Of a stretch of 64,000 bases of DNA, positions 23,482 to 32,119 are shown piece after piece. Position numbers and translations under genes: made by a program. The notes under the pieces were generated by a model that worked only from the letters and a program-made list of their open reading frames with translations, made no database searches and was not told the origin of the DNA. Each line of letters begins with the position of its first letter. The stretch's first letter is position 1. Source of the DNA: UBA1081 sp045658165 (GTDB lineage: Bacteria; Bacillota; Clostridia; Oscillospirales; Acutalibacteraceae); NCBI GenBank assembly GCA_045658165.1, contig JAZOUN010000115.1:1-64000 (forward strand), given 5' to 3'.

Positions 23482-24144
23482 TCAGTTCTTTTTTCTGTAT
23501 TTTATAACAATTACAGCAAGTCCTGCCACAAAAACAACTGCAGCAACTACAGCCGCAACAATTATTTTATTTATATTTGCATTATCCTGCTCGTTACCCT
23601 CAATCACAGATACATCAAAACTGTCTGATGTGGATTTTGCAATACTTCCTTCATTGAGAGGGATTTTGAGTGTTGCTCTTTCAAGATTGACACTTGCAGA
23701 ATCGGGATCCATTGCGCATGAATCAGCAGTGGAAATAAATACTGTTTCAGTTGCGTTTTTGTCTTTTACCTTAAATGTAAATATTGCAACTGTTGCACTG
23801 CCGTCTTCTTCACAGTCATCTTCACGGACATGATAAAGATCAACAAACTGAATTGCGATTTTTCCGTCAGAACCGGGAATTTCTGCAATTTCTGTTATAA
23901 CGTCTTTCATTCTGACATCTTCATGTTCTGCAAGTTCAAGCACAGCAGGATCATACTTGAGTCTGAAATCAGCACTTTCTGTTCCTGCAAAATCAAGAAC
24001 TCTGTAATATACCGTAACAGTATCATTTTTATCGTTATAAGCTGCCGCAAGCATAAGCTGAGGTGTTTCCCATGCAGATACTGCAACGGTCAGAACCGAA
24101 ACAGCCAAAATTACAACAAGTAAAGACGCAATTATTTTTTTCAT
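23482..24144 (-). CDS. Membrane-anchored cohesin-like protein
   Basis: 220 residues. It has a signal peptide (MKKIIASLLVVILAVSVLTV, cleaved after VSA), one domain of about 150 residues built of strands, and a C-terminal membrane helix (about 191-214) followed by KYRKKN. The domain has the cohesin pattern: VTVYYRVLDFAGTESADFRL, then LKYDPAVLELAEHEDV, then VAIFTFKVKDKNATETVF. Cohesins bind dockerins, and dockerin proteins are encoded at 40450 and 43981. ATG at 24144 after GAAAGGAAA; the longer frame has no ribosome site. It is the last gene of an operon with a GDPD and an FkbM methyltransferase. Confidence 0.75.
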   Translation of the reverse strand: MKKIIASLLVVILAVSVLTVAVSAWETPQLMLAAAYNDKNDTVTVYYRVLDFAGTESADFRLKYDPAVLELAEHEDVRMKDVITEIAEIPGSDGKIAIQFVDLYHVREDDCEEDGSATVAIFTFKVKDKNATETVFISTADSCAMDPDSASVNLERATLKIPLNEGSIAKSTSDSFDVSVIEGNEQDNANINKIIVAAVVAAVVFVAGLAVIVIKYRKKN

Positions 24145-24157
24145 ATCAATTTTCCTT

Positions 24158-25192
24158 TCAGACAAAATAAAATTGTGTATCCCATGCAGGAATATAGGGA
24201 TTATGACGGATATAAACTTTATAATCATCCCGTAATGACATAATCTGCAGAGCAATTGCAAATATATCCTCAGAACGGTGATAACAGGAAATGAGCATTT
24301 TAGGCTTACATCTCTTTATTGTTTTTTCTGCACCTGATATGGCTTCTTTTTCAAGCCCTTCCACATCAAATTTGATGTAAGAAACATCATTTTCACCGAT
24401 AATACTGTCAACGGTCATGCATTTTACAACAGTTCCCGTTTTATCGGCACTGCTGTTGCGTCCGCCGTCCTTTGAAAACTGAGCATCACCACAGAAATCG
24501 GAAACACAGACATTAAGTCTCTGAATATTCTCAAGATTTTCAGTATTTTTCTCAAGCTTTCTGAAATTTTTCATATCAGGTTCAACTGCATATATTTTTC
24601 TGTAAGACACGGTATTTTCAAGAAATTCCGCTACAGTGTCTCCGATAAATGCACCGAGATCCATATAAATTTCATCATTACTGAGTTTAAGAATATTCTC
24701 ATAAGCTTCTTCACGGGGTGTTTCGCAGGAAGTAAGACACTCAATCTCCCCCGTAAGTTTGAATCTGATTATGTTTTCATAAACTTCACGTGACTTATCA
24801 TCACTGAGAAAAGTTTTTACCTTTTCGATTTCAGATATGTGATTTTCATAAAATTCACGATTAAAAATATTTTCACCGTAAACGGGCACATCAACAGAAT
24901 ATGTTTCCCTTTCAGATGCAATCATTTTTATATTTTCAAGAACTTCCGGTCTTTGCGAACCGAAAGAAATAAGAACAAGAAAATCACCGAACTGTTTTTT
25001 CGCATCACTGTATGAAATTACGTTAAAACCTCTGAAAATACGGTTTCTGACAAATCCGTCAGAAACAAAAACACCTGATACAGCAATTTCAAGACGGTTC
25101 AGTTCATCAATGATTTTATCTGCACCGTTTCCCGTGCCGTAAATGAGAATCGGTTTATGAGTTTCTTTTGCTTTTTCCCAGACAGTTTTCAT
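24158..25192 (-). CDS. FkbM-family methyltransferase
   Basis: 344 residues. The N-terminal 150 residues look like a nucleotide-sugar or Rossmann-like accessory domain (ILIYGTGNGADKIIDELNRL). The C-terminal half is the SAM-dependent FkbM domain (YMDLGAFIGDTVAEF, IYAVEPDMKNFRKLEKN, VSYIKFDVEGLEKEAISGA). These enzymes methylate hydroxyl groups of sugars or other small molecules. It overlaps the upstream GDPD gene by 4 bases. The substrate is unknown; a glycan on surface proteins or lipids would fit the operon. Confidence 0.88.
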   Translation of the reverse strand: MKTVWEKAKETHKPILIYGTGNGADKIIDELNRLEIAVSGVFVSDGFVRNRIFRGFNVISYSDAKKQFGDFLVLISFGSQRPEVLENIKMIASERETYSVDVPVYGENIFNREFYENHISEIEKVKTFLSDDKSREVYENIIRFKLTGEIECLTSCETPREEAYENILKLSNDEIYMDLGAFIGDTVAEFLENTVSYRKIYAVEPDMKNFRKLEKNTENLENIQRLNVCVSDFCGDAQFSKDGGRNSSADKTGTVVKCMTVDSIIGENDVSYIKFDVEGLEKEAISGAEKTIKRCKPKMLISCYHRSEDIFAIALQIMSLRDDYKVYIRHNPYIPAWDTQFYFV

Positions 25193-25908
25193 TCGAGTAT
25201 ATTTGAAGTGATAAAATCAATTCCCCAGGCAACAAGCTGTTCTGCAGCCTGCGGATCATCACATGTCCAGCAGTTTACCTTTATGCCTGCATCATGAAGC
25301 TTTTTCATATTATCTGCGTTGAGTGATGTGTATCTGATATCAAGATCGAGATTATTTTCTTTCAGAGTATCAATAAGACTGTCTGAATATTCTTCAATCA
25401 GGAACTGTGCAGGCTGTACGGGGTATTTCTTTCTGAGAAAAACAAGATTTTCAAGACAGAATGAAATAAAAATCACATTTTCAAGATAACCCATTTCAGT
25501 TATTATATCTGCAATTTCATAAATTTCATCTTCAGCAAAAGCATTTTTAAGCTCCAGAACAGCAACTTTTTCATACTTTTTGCATATTGCAATATACTCC
25601 TGCAAAGTAGGAATTCTTATATCTGTTCTGCCTTTTTTACCGTCAATATCGGTAAGAAGAAGACTGCGGAGACAATCAAAAGTTGTCTTTTCAACTTCCA
25701 TATTGTCTATTGCAACTCTTCCCGTTGTATCGTCGTGAAAAACAACATATTTTCCGTCAAGAGTTTTGTGTACATCTGTTTCAATGCCGAAATAACTTCT
25801 GTTTCCGGCGGCAACAAAGGCTGCATTTGTATTTTCTTTTTCAATACCGCTGAGACCTCTGTGAGCAACTACAAGGGCATTCTTTTTATCGAATTTGATT
25901 GTATTCAT
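25189..25908 (-). CDS. Glycerophosphodiester phosphodiesterase
   Basis: 239 residues of a GDPD TIM barrel. VVAHRGLSGIEKENTNAAF has the catalytic His-Arg and Glu-Asn, and FGIETDVHKTLDGKYVVFHDD has the metal Glu/Asp and second His. It hydrolyses glycerophosphodiesters from lipids or teichoic acid to glycerol 3-phosphate. No signal peptide, so cytosolic. ATG at 25908 after GGAGGTG; an upstream ATG at 25959 gives an unlikely extension. First gene of the operon with the FkbM and cohesin-like genes. Confidence 0.93.
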   Translation of the reverse strand: MNTIKFDKKNALVVAHRGLSGIEKENTNAAFVAAGNRSYFGIETDVHKTLDGKYVVFHDDTTGRVAIDNMEVEKTTFDCLRSLLLTDIDGKKGRTDIRIPTLQEYIAICKKYEKVAVLELKNAFAEDEIYEIADIITEMGYLENVIFISFCLENLVFLRKKYPVQPAQFLIEEYSDSLIDTLKENNLDLDIRYTSLNADNMKKLHDAGIKVNCWTCDDPQAAEQLVAWGIDFITSNILE

Positions 25909-25978
25909 CTCATGCACCTCCAACGGAAAAAGTATAACATTAAACAGATGAAACTTCAATATTAAATTAATAAATATA

Positions 25979-26007
25979 TTGCAAAATGACAGGTGTTGTG
26001 TTATTAT
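25979..26007 (+). promoter_or_regulatory. Promoter of the LicD operon
   Basis: TTGCAA (25979-25984), 17 bases, TATTAT (26002-26007), 34 bases before the start codon. Confidence 0.65.
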
Positions 26008-26040
26008 TTATACTGACAGAAAATCGAAAGGATGCTTTTT

Positions 26041-26928
26041 ATGGAAATCGCAGAGCAGTTATACAAAGACTTTACCGATGAACAGAAAGCTAAACTTCAC
26101 GAGATTCAGGGGATTGAACTGAAAATACTGCGTGAAGTTGACAGAATATGCAAAAAATATAATCTTCATTATTCTCTCAGCGGCGGCACATTGCTCGGTG
26201 CAATCCGTCATAAGGATTTTATACCCTGGGACGACGATATTGATATAGACCTTAAAAGAGATGACTTCAACAAGCTTCTCTCCGTTCTCCCCGATGAACT
26301 CGGCGAAGAATTTGAATTCATCAACTACGATCAGTTCGGTGAATACCACTGTGACTTTATTCCCAGAATTTATTACAGAAACAGTAAGGCTGTAAATTCA
26401 TTCAGCACAGACGGCGGCAAGAACAACTTTGCCAACGACACAAGAATGAACAGAATTTTCATTGAGCTTTACTGTCTTCACGACACAGATTCAAAACTTG
26501 TAAAGAGTCAGATTTTCAAAGTCAAGATGATTTACGGTCTTGCAATGGGACACAGACTTATCCCCACAGATTCTTCAGGTTACAGCTTCACACAGAAAGC
26601 TCAGGTTGCCGTTCTTACAACAATGGGTAAAATGATGCCCATGAAGAAAATCTACAAGATGTACGAAGACTGTGTAAACAGTGTAAAAACAGGTGAAGGC
26701 GATCTCTACTTCAAACCCAGCGTACCTCTTCCCGTTCAGCACAGAAATGTTTTTCCCAAGAATTTCTTCGATTCATACACAGAAGTTCCCATCAGGGATG
26801 ATATGGCAATGGCTCCTGCAGAATACATAAAGGTACTTGAATATCTTTACACAAACTGGCAGAGTCTCCCCAAAGAAAAGGACAGACATCCGGGGCACTT
26901 TGAACTTCTGAAAACTGAGATTTTTTAA
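26041..26928 (+). CDS. LicD-family phosphotransferase
   Basis: 295 residues. The LicD core is clear: LREVDRICKKYNLHYSLSGG, TLLGAIRHKDFIPWDDDIDI (the DDDID metal site). LicD proteins transfer phosphocholine, phosphoethanolamine or glycerol/ribitol phosphate onto cell-surface glycans. The next two genes encode an IspD/TarI-like cytidylyltransferase and a flippase, consistent with making a CDP-activated donor and exporting the decorated lipid-linked glycan. ATG at 26041 (AAAGGA 8 bases before); ATG 26032 would overlap the ribosome site. Confidence 0.92.
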   Translation: MEIAEQLYKDFTDEQKAKLHEIQGIELKILREVDRICKKYNLHYSLSGGTLLGAIRHKDFIPWDDDIDIDLKRDDFNKLLSVLPDELGEEFEFINYDQFGEYHCDFIPRIYYRNSKAVNSFSTDGGKNNFANDTRMNRIFIELYCLHDTDSKLVKSQIFKVKMIYGLAMGHRLIPTDSSGYSFTQKAQVAVLTTMGKMMPMKKIYKMYEDCVNSVKTGEGDLYFKPSVPLPVQHRNVFPKNFFDSYTEVPIRDDMAMAPAEYIKVLEYLYTNWQSLPKEKDRHPGHFELLKTEIF

Positions 26929-26945
26929 TTAAGGAGCAAAAAGAT

Positions 26946-27596
26946 ATGAATATTATCATCATCATGTCAGGTGGTGTGGGCAACCGTTTCGGTGCAAACA
27001 TCCCCAAGCAGTACTGCAAACTCAACGGCAGACCTGTTATTGATTATGTTATAGATGCCGCAAAAGGCTCAAAAGTTGCAGACAAAGTTCTTGTTGTCTG
27101 CGATCCCTCATGTATTGATTACTCAGATGCACTCAAAAATTCAGGATTTGATTTTGCTGTAAACGGCAAAGAAAGACTCGATTCACTCAAGAGCGCATTT
27201 GACCACATTCAGGCAAATTACCCCGACTGTGAAAGAATCATCATCCTTGACGCTGTTGCACCTTTTGTAACAAGCGAACTTATTGACGATTATCTTACAA
27301 AGCTTGATGATAACGATGCTGTTATCACATGTCAGAAAATCACAGGTGCTCTCGGCAACTACAAATACGATCCCCTTGACCGTGAAGAGTATTACATGAC
27401 TCAGTCTCCCGAAGCATTCCGTTTCAAGACTCTCATCCCCCACTTCACAACAACATTCCCCAGTCAGGAACTCGCATGGCAGATGCCCAGAGAAACAAAA
27501 AAGTATCTTAACTTTGAGTTCAAGAACAACCTCAAGCTCACATATGACTTTGATCTTAAATATGCTTCATTCATGCTTGAGGATATGAAGAAATAA
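26946..27596 (+). CDS. IspD/TarI-like cytidylyltransferase
   Basis: 216 residues of the sugar-nucleotide transferase fold. The N-terminus IIIMSGGVGNRFGANIPKQY is the nucleotide-binding G-x-G-x-R-x-G...PKQ motif shared by IspD and TarI; VNGKERLDSLKSAF and ILDAVAPFVT are further family segments. Sequence alone does not separate the isoprenoid enzyme IspD from TarI (CDP-ribitol) or other polyol-phosphate enzymes. Its place between licD and a flippase favours making a CDP-linked donor for LicD. AAGGAG lies 7 bases before the ATG. Confidence 0.85.
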   Translation: MNIIIIMSGGVGNRFGANIPKQYCKLNGRPVIDYVIDAAKGSKVADKVLVVCDPSCIDYSDALKNSGFDFAVNGKERLDSLKSAFDHIQANYPDCERIIILDAVAPFVTSELIDDYLTKLDDNDAVITCQKITGALGNYKYDPLDREEYYMTQSPEAFRFKTLIPHFTTTFPSQELAWQMPRETKKYLNFEFKNNLKLTYDFDLKYASFMLEDMKK

Positions 27597-27613
27597 TTCC
27601 GCGGAAGTGTTTT

Positions 27614-28831
27614 ATGGCAACCGATAAAAAGAAAGTTTTCAACATAGCATCTGACCTGATATTCAGTATTGCAGGACTTATGCTCATGAACGGTGCGTTG
27701 CAGTTCCTTATAAATCCGCTTTTTGAAAAATGGATGGGAACCGATGCATTCGGTAATTATCAGTCAATTTTTGCAGTCGTATCTGTTATGGGTACGACTT
27801 TTGGTGTTGCCGCAAACTATTCCCGTATGGTCCGCGCAAGGGACAAAAAAGACACAAACGGTGACTACAACATCTTTCTGACGGTTATTTCAGTCCTTTG
27901 TATTGCTGTTGCCGCAGGTACGCTTGTTGTATACAAATCATTCAGCATTCTCCATTTCCTGCTGCTGACCGTTCTTATGATTGCAACGGTACTCAGATAT
28001 TACGGAGACGTAAATTACCGTTTAAAACTCAACTATAAAGGATTTTTCCTTTTCTATGCAATAATCACCGCAGGCTACGGTCTCGGTCTTCTGCTTTTCA
28101 GATTTGTGTCTCCCGTATGGATGCTCACAATCATGGCCGGTGAAATTGCGGCAATTCTTTTCGTTTACTTCAACGGTGATATTTTCAAAGGCAAAAACCT
28201 TATGAAAAAATCTCCCGAATTCACGGGAACAATGAAATCCGTAGGCGTTCTGTCTGCAACAAATCTGCTCTCGGCTGTTGCACAGCAGTCAGACAAAATA
28301 ATTCTCGGTCTTGCAATAGGCGGCGAAGCAGTTACAACATTCTACGTGGCAACGCTTCTGGGTAAAGTAATTTCACTGCTCACAACACCCCTCAACGGTG
28401 TGCTTATAGGTTATCTTACAAAATACGAAGGCAGACTTACAAAGAAAATGGTTGCAGTTTTTGCAGCAGTTCTTCTCGGTCTCGGTGCCGTTGCGCTGAC
28501 CGGATGTATTATTGCTTCTGAAATTTTCGTAAAACTGTTTTATCCCGATGTTTTTGCAGATGCAAAACCGTATTTCTTCATTGCAAGTGCAGGTCAGGTT
28601 CTGTACTTCATTTCAAACTGCCTTATGACTGTTATTCTGCGTGTTGCAAGTGAAAAATATCAGATGTATATAAATATTGTATATATCGGAATCTATGCGG
28701 CAACAGTCATTCCGCTTACACTGACATACGGCATATGGGGTATGGCAACTGCACTTCTCATAACAAACAGTGCAAAGTTTGCTATTACAACAGCTGTAGG
28801 ACTTGTAAAGTCACAATCAAAATCAAATTAA
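27614..28831 (+). CDS. Polysaccharide flippase (Wzx/MOP superfamily)
   Basis: 405 residues with about 12 hydrophobic segments, matching the polysaccharide-biosynthesis branch of the MOP/MATE superfamily (LMLMNGALQFLINPLFEKWM, LSAVAQQSDKIILGLAIGG). It probably flips a lipid-linked glycan across the membrane. It follows the cytidylyltransferase by 17 bases with GCGGAAGTG as ribosome site and closes the three-gene operon; a terminator stands 16 bases later. Confidence 0.85.
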   Translation: MATDKKKVFNIASDLIFSIAGLMLMNGALQFLINPLFEKWMGTDAFGNYQSIFAVVSVMGTTFGVAANYSRMVRARDKKDTNGDYNIFLTVISVLCIAVAAGTLVVYKSFSILHFLLLTVLMIATVLRYYGDVNYRLKLNYKGFFLFYAIITAGYGLGLLLFRFVSPVWMLTIMAGEIAAILFVYFNGDIFKGKNLMKKSPEFTGTMKSVGVLSATNLLSAVAQQSDKIILGLAIGGEAVTTFYVATLLGKVISLLTTPLNGVLIGYLTKYEGRLTKKMVAVFAAVLLGLGAVALTGCIIASEIFVKLFYPDVFADAKPYFFIASAGQVLYFISNCLMTVILRVASEKYQMYINIVYIGIYAATVIPLTLTYGIWGMATALLITNSAKFAITTAVGLVKSQSKSN

Positions 28832-28844
28832 TCTGAATAAAAAA

Positions 28845-28876
28845 ATTTCCCGGTAATGTGCTCATTACCGGGATTT
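28845..28876. terminator. Bidirectional terminator
   Basis: TCCCGGTAATG (28848-28858) pairs perfectly with CATTACCGGGA (28863-28873), with A and T runs on either side. It lies between the convergent flippase and lipoprotein genes. Confidence 0.85.
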
Positions 28877-28882
28877 ATATTA

Positions 28883-29536
28883 TCAATAAACAAGCTGGGG
28901 AAATTCGGCAGGAGTAATAACATAATCACCTGCAACTGAATCATTTTCATCTGTTGATTCAAGACGAATACCGTTATCTGTAACAACCAATGTGTACAGA
29001 ATTTCATGAGAACCGTTTTCATCGCGTCTTGCAACGTACAAAACGTCGTCTTTGATCAGAATTTCATCACTGCAGAAAACTGTTCCCTCAACCCGGCCGA
29101 TTTCGGAAATATACACTTTGCCGTCTGCGATATAAACATATACACCGGCAAATTCATAAACACCGTTAAGATTACGGACAGCCTCCATCAGCATGCTGAT
29201 AGCTTCATCGCCCAGATCAAAACCGTCACTCAGATTATTCATAAGCATATCAAGAGGATAGCCTATACAACCGTGTTTATTATATTCAGCCATGGCTTTT
29301 GAGTAAAAATACATATCAACTGTACCGGCTTTGCCTGCATCTGCCGCACCGCTGTTATAATACACAACCGCTTCCTCAAATTTGCCGTTTTCAACAGCTT
29401 CAGCCATTGCATCATATGCAACTTCGGGACTTTCAAATTTTACTGTTTCACCGATTGAAACGGAATCATTCTTCTTACATCCGGCAAAACTCAGAACAAT
29501 AACAAAACTCATTACCGCAATAATTAATTTTTTCAT
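28883..29536 (-). CDS. Lipoprotein of unknown function
   Basis: 217 residues with a lipoprotein signal peptide, MKKLIIAVMSFVIVLSFAGC, cut before the Cys of the FAGC lipobox. The mature part begins KKNDSVS and has a helical repeat-like region (VAYDAMAEAVENGKFEEAVVYY), then a strand-rich half (VYVYIADGKVYISEIGRVEG). No catalytic motif is seen. It follows the epimerase gene by 11 bases with its own AAGGAG site. Confidence 0.85.
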   Translation of the reverse strand: MKKLIIAVMSFVIVLSFAGCKKNDSVSIGETVKFESPEVAYDAMAEAVENGKFEEAVVYYNSGAADAGKAGTVDMYFYSKAMAEYNKHGCIGYPLDMLMNNLSDGFDLGDEAISMLMEAVRNLNGVYEFAGVYVYIADGKVYISEIGRVEGTVFCSDEILIKDDVLYVARRDENGSHEILYTLVVTDNGIRLESTDENDSVAGDYVITPAEFPQLVY

Positions 29537-29547
29537 TTTATTACTCC

Positions 29548-30423
29548 TTATAAATTGATTTTTATTGTTTCTTTTTTCAGAATCTGTTTCAGCAGAGAAT
29601 TATCAAGCAGAGTTGATTCTGTCCGCTTTGCACCGTCTCTGAAATTACCCCAATTCTCAACGGGTACAATCAGATCAGAGGAAACATTGTATTTTTCTGC
29701 AAGCATGAGACCAATGTCATATTTGGAAAGTGCATCGTCACCCGAAACATTCAATATCTGCGGAACACTTTCAAGTGCAAAAAGTTCAAGAATGATATCT
29801 GCAACACTGCCGTAATCAAGCACAGATCTTATTGCACCGGTTGAAAGCTGAACTTCTTCACCACTGCAGATTTTTTTAATCACAACGTCGCAGAAATGCT
29901 TTTTAGCAGGTGCACAGCTTTCGGAAAACATAAGAGGCAGTCTGAGTGCACAAGCTCCCGAACGGTTAAAAACCTCTTCCCCCAACGCCTTTTGTCTGCC
30001 GTAAATACTTACCGGGTCAAGGCTGTCACTTTCTTTAAAAAGATATGTTCCGCCCTCTCCGTAAACAGTATCGCTTGATGTAAAAAACAGTTTGCTAAAG
30101 CTTTTTACTTTATCAAGGAACCTTTCGGGAATTCGAATATTCATTTCCTGAGCAACTGAAGGAAATTCTGCAACAAAATCAATATTATGACATGCCGCGG
30201 TGTAAAGAATATCTGCATTGCCGATGTTGTTTATTTCACAAGTGAGCATATCAATGTATTTTTCATCAGTCATATCACCGATGCATTTATGCACACGGCT
30301 GTTTTCCGCACCGTAAATATTATCGTTTCTGGCAGCGGCAAGAACTTCGCTGTGTGTATTTTCAAGAATCGATTTTATAAGTTGAGAACCGAGAAACCCT
30401 CCGGCTCCGATCACAACATACAT
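29548..30423 (-). CDS. NAD-dependent sugar epimerase/dehydratase (extended SDR)
   Basis: 291 residues. The Rossmann nucleotide loop is MYVVIGAGGFLGSQL (G-x-x-G-x-x-G), and the SDR active site has Ser in FFTSSDTVYGEG and Tyr-x3-Lys in SIYGRQKALGEE. It resembles RmlD/GalE-type enzymes, somewhat short. It probably modifies a nucleotide sugar for envelope glycans. It is cotranscribed with the lipoprotein gene from the promoter at 30475. Confidence 0.88.
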   Translation of the reverse strand: MYVVIGAGGFLGSQLIKSILENTHSEVLAAARNDNIYGAENSRVHKCIGDMTDEKYIDMLTCEINNIGNADILYTAACHNIDFVAEFPSVAQEMNIRIPERFLDKVKSFSKLFFTSSDTVYGEGGTYLFKESDSLDPVSIYGRQKALGEEVFNRSGACALRLPLMFSESCAPAKKHFCDVVIKKICSGEEVQLSTGAIRSVLDYGSVADIILELFALESVPQILNVSGDDALSKYDIGLMLAEKYNVSSDLIVPVENWGNFRDGAKRTESTLLDNSLLKQILKKETIKINL

Positions 30424-30474
30424 ACAATCACCTTTCCGGTCAAGTCAGTTATATTTTAATAACGTACCAACTGA

Positions 30475-30503
30475 AGTATAACATCAAAATTCTTTCAGGT
30501 CAA
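30475..30503 (-). promoter_or_regulatory. Promoter of the epimerase-lipoprotein pair
   Basis: Minus strand TTGACC (30498-30503), 17 bases, TATACT (30475-30480). It lies in the 83-base gap after birA, overlapping the 3' flank of that gene. Confidence 0.8.
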
Positions 30504-30506
30504 CTT

Positions 30507-31481
30507 TTAATTATTGACTTTTGTACTGACCTCGCCCGATGAAAGGAATTCTTCGCTTCCGTCGGCATATCGCACATGAAGACGGAAATCCTCATCAACA
30601 TCAAGAGCTGTTGCATCTCTTGTTCCGCCGGGTTTTATAACTTTTATTTCTTTTCCGCTGAGATATGATCTTGAACAATAATCAAAATAAAAATGTTTGC
30701 CGACAAGCACCCTGTACTCTTCAAAAAAGAAATTTATAACATCCGCAACAATACGGCTTACAGTATCACCGTCGGGTTTTTCATCAAAAACCGAACCTGC
30801 GATATCTTTTATATCATCAGGCAAAGCACCGTCGTCAAAAAACATATTGATACCGATTCCCAGCACCGCATAACTCAGTTTTCCGCATTCGAGATCAAAT
30901 GATGCTTCTGTCAGAATTCCGCAGACCTTTCTGCTGCGCATATATATGTCGTTAACCCATTTTATTGATGTCATTTTGCCAGTGTTTTTTTCAATTGCCT
31001 TTGCCGTTGCAACCGCCGCACATGTTGTAATAAGAAGTGAATCCGACGGTTTCAGATCAGGTCTTAAAAGAATACTGAAATAAACTCCGTTGCCTTTATC
31101 GGAATAAAAACTTCTGCCGAGTCTGCCTCTGCCTGCTGTCTGTTCGCCTGCAATGAGCACATACCCCTCTTTTTCACCGTTTTCAGCCATTTTCTTAACA
31201 AGAGTGTTTGTGGAAGTAACTGTATCCCTGTACTCGACACTTATATTTTCCGCAGTTATGAATTTACTTACACTCTGGGCAGAAAGCAGATTATTATTTT
31301 CTGTAAGCACATAGCCTTTGTTTGTAACAGCTTTTATTTCATAACCTTTGTCCTGAAGATTTTTTACGGCTTTCCATACGGAATTTCTGCTAAGCCCCAG
31401 AAGAGAGGCAATTTTTCCGCCCGAAATATATCTGCCTTTATTTTTTTCAAGCAGTTCAAGAACACTTTCTGTAGTTTTCAT
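30507..31481 (-). CDS. birA: Bifunctional biotin-protein ligase and biotin repressor BirA
   Basis: 324 residues. An N-terminal winged helix (GKIASLLGLSRNSVWKAVKN) is joined to the ligase core with AGEQTAGRGRLGRSFYSD (the biotinyl-AMP loop GRGRxGR) and SIKWVNDIYM. It attaches biotin to carboxylase or decarboxylase subunits and, with bio-AMP bound, represses biotin genes. It overlaps bioY by 4 bases. The regulatory helix-turn-helix fits the operator-like half sites in front of bioY. Confidence 0.95.
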   Translation of the reverse strand: MKTTESVLELLEKNKGRYISGGKIASLLGLSRNSVWKAVKNLQDKGYEIKAVTNKGYVLTENNNLLSAQSVSKFITAENISVEYRDTVTSTNTLVKKMAENGEKEGYVLIAGEQTAGRGRLGRSFYSDKGNGVYFSILLRPDLKPSDSLLITTCAAVATAKAIEKNTGKMTSIKWVNDIYMRSRKVCGILTEASFDLECGKLSYAVLGIGINMFFDDGALPDDIKDIAGSVFDEKPDGDTVSRIVADVINFFFEEYRVLVGKHFYFDYCSRSYLSGKEIKVIKPGGTRDATALDVDEDFRLHVRYADGSEEFLSSGEVSTKVNN

Positions 31482-32035
31482 ATTTTCACCCTCATTTTCA
31501 CAGCTTTTGATACAACAGCCGCAAGCAGTAATTTTACAATATCAGGTATTATGTAAGGCAAAACGCAGGTTGCAAGCACCGCAGCAAATCCGATTTCGCC
31601 CGTGTTTTTCATATATATAAACATATACCATAAAGAGCCGAACAGATAACAGCACACAAGTCCCGTAATAAATCCGAACATCATAAACGGAATTTTTCTT
31701 TCAGTTTTTCCAATAATCAGTCCAGATACAAATGCAAGCAGTACAAAACCTGCCGCATACCCTCCCGACATACTGAACAGTACACTTATTCCGCCGCGGA
31801 AAAAAGAAAATACCGGAAGTCCTGCAATACCGAGAATAAGGTAAACAATAACAGCCGCAGTTGCTTTTTTTCTGCCGAGAACACCTACTGCAGTACAGAC
31901 AGCAAATGTCTGAAACGTAACGGGAATATTACCTACGGGAATACTTATCCACGAACAGACTGCAATAAGTGCAGTCAGCATTGAAACACTTGCAATATCA
32001 ACAGCTCTGATTTTTTTTGTTTTTGATTTTTCCAT
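31478..32035 (-). CDS. bioY: Biotin transporter substrate-binding component BioY
   Basis: 185 residues, six membrane helices. The BioY signature is seen in IPVGNIPVTFQTFAVCTAVG and VYLILGIAGLPVFSFFRGG. It is the S component of the biotin ECF transporter and would use a shared energising module not found here. ATG at 32035 with GAGGTGG upstream; a longer frame from 32116 has no ribosome site and covers the promoter. Coupled to birA by a 4-base overlap. No biotin synthesis gene is nearby, which suggests uptake, but that is inference. Confidence 0.95.
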   Translation of the reverse strand: MEKSKTKKIRAVDIASVSMLTALIAVCSWISIPVGNIPVTFQTFAVCTAVGVLGRKKATAAVIVYLILGIAGLPVFSFFRGGISVLFSMSGGYAAGFVLLAFVSGLIIGKTERKIPFMMFGFITGLVCCYLFGSLWYMFIYMKNTGEIGFAAVLATCVLPYIIPDIVKLLLAAVVSKAVKMRVKI

Positions 32036-32063
32036 AAAAAAAACCACCTCAGAATCTGAGGTG
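32036..32063 (-). terminator. Terminator of the GH2 gene inside the bioY leader
   Basis: CACCTCAG and CTGAGGTG form an 8-bp stem (32045-32063) followed on the minus strand by G and eight T. It lies between the bio promoter and bioY. The bio transcript should begin inside the 5' arm (near 32057), so only RNA coming from the GH2 gene would form the stem. The stem includes the bioY ribosome site. Confidence 0.75.
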
Positions 32064-32116
32064 ATTTTATCATACTTGAATTTTATTGTCAACCATATTT
32101 TATATTCATATGACAA
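32064..32116 (-). promoter_or_regulatory. bioY-birA promoter with a BirA-operator-like site
   Basis: Minus strand TTGACA (32087-32092), 17 bases, TAAAAT (32064-32069). The -35 is part of GGTTGACAA, which matches the right half of the BirA operator (consensus TTGTNAACC-N14-16-GGTTNACAA). A poorer left half TTGTCATAT lies 13 bases upstream. Repression by BirA is expected, but the left half is imperfect. Confidence 0.65.
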
Positions 32117-32119
32117 TCA

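Noticed and set aside
26946..27596. Naming the cytidylyltransferase ispD
   Set aside because: The fold is shared with TarI and related enzymes, and the neighbours point to glycan decoration, so no symbol was given.
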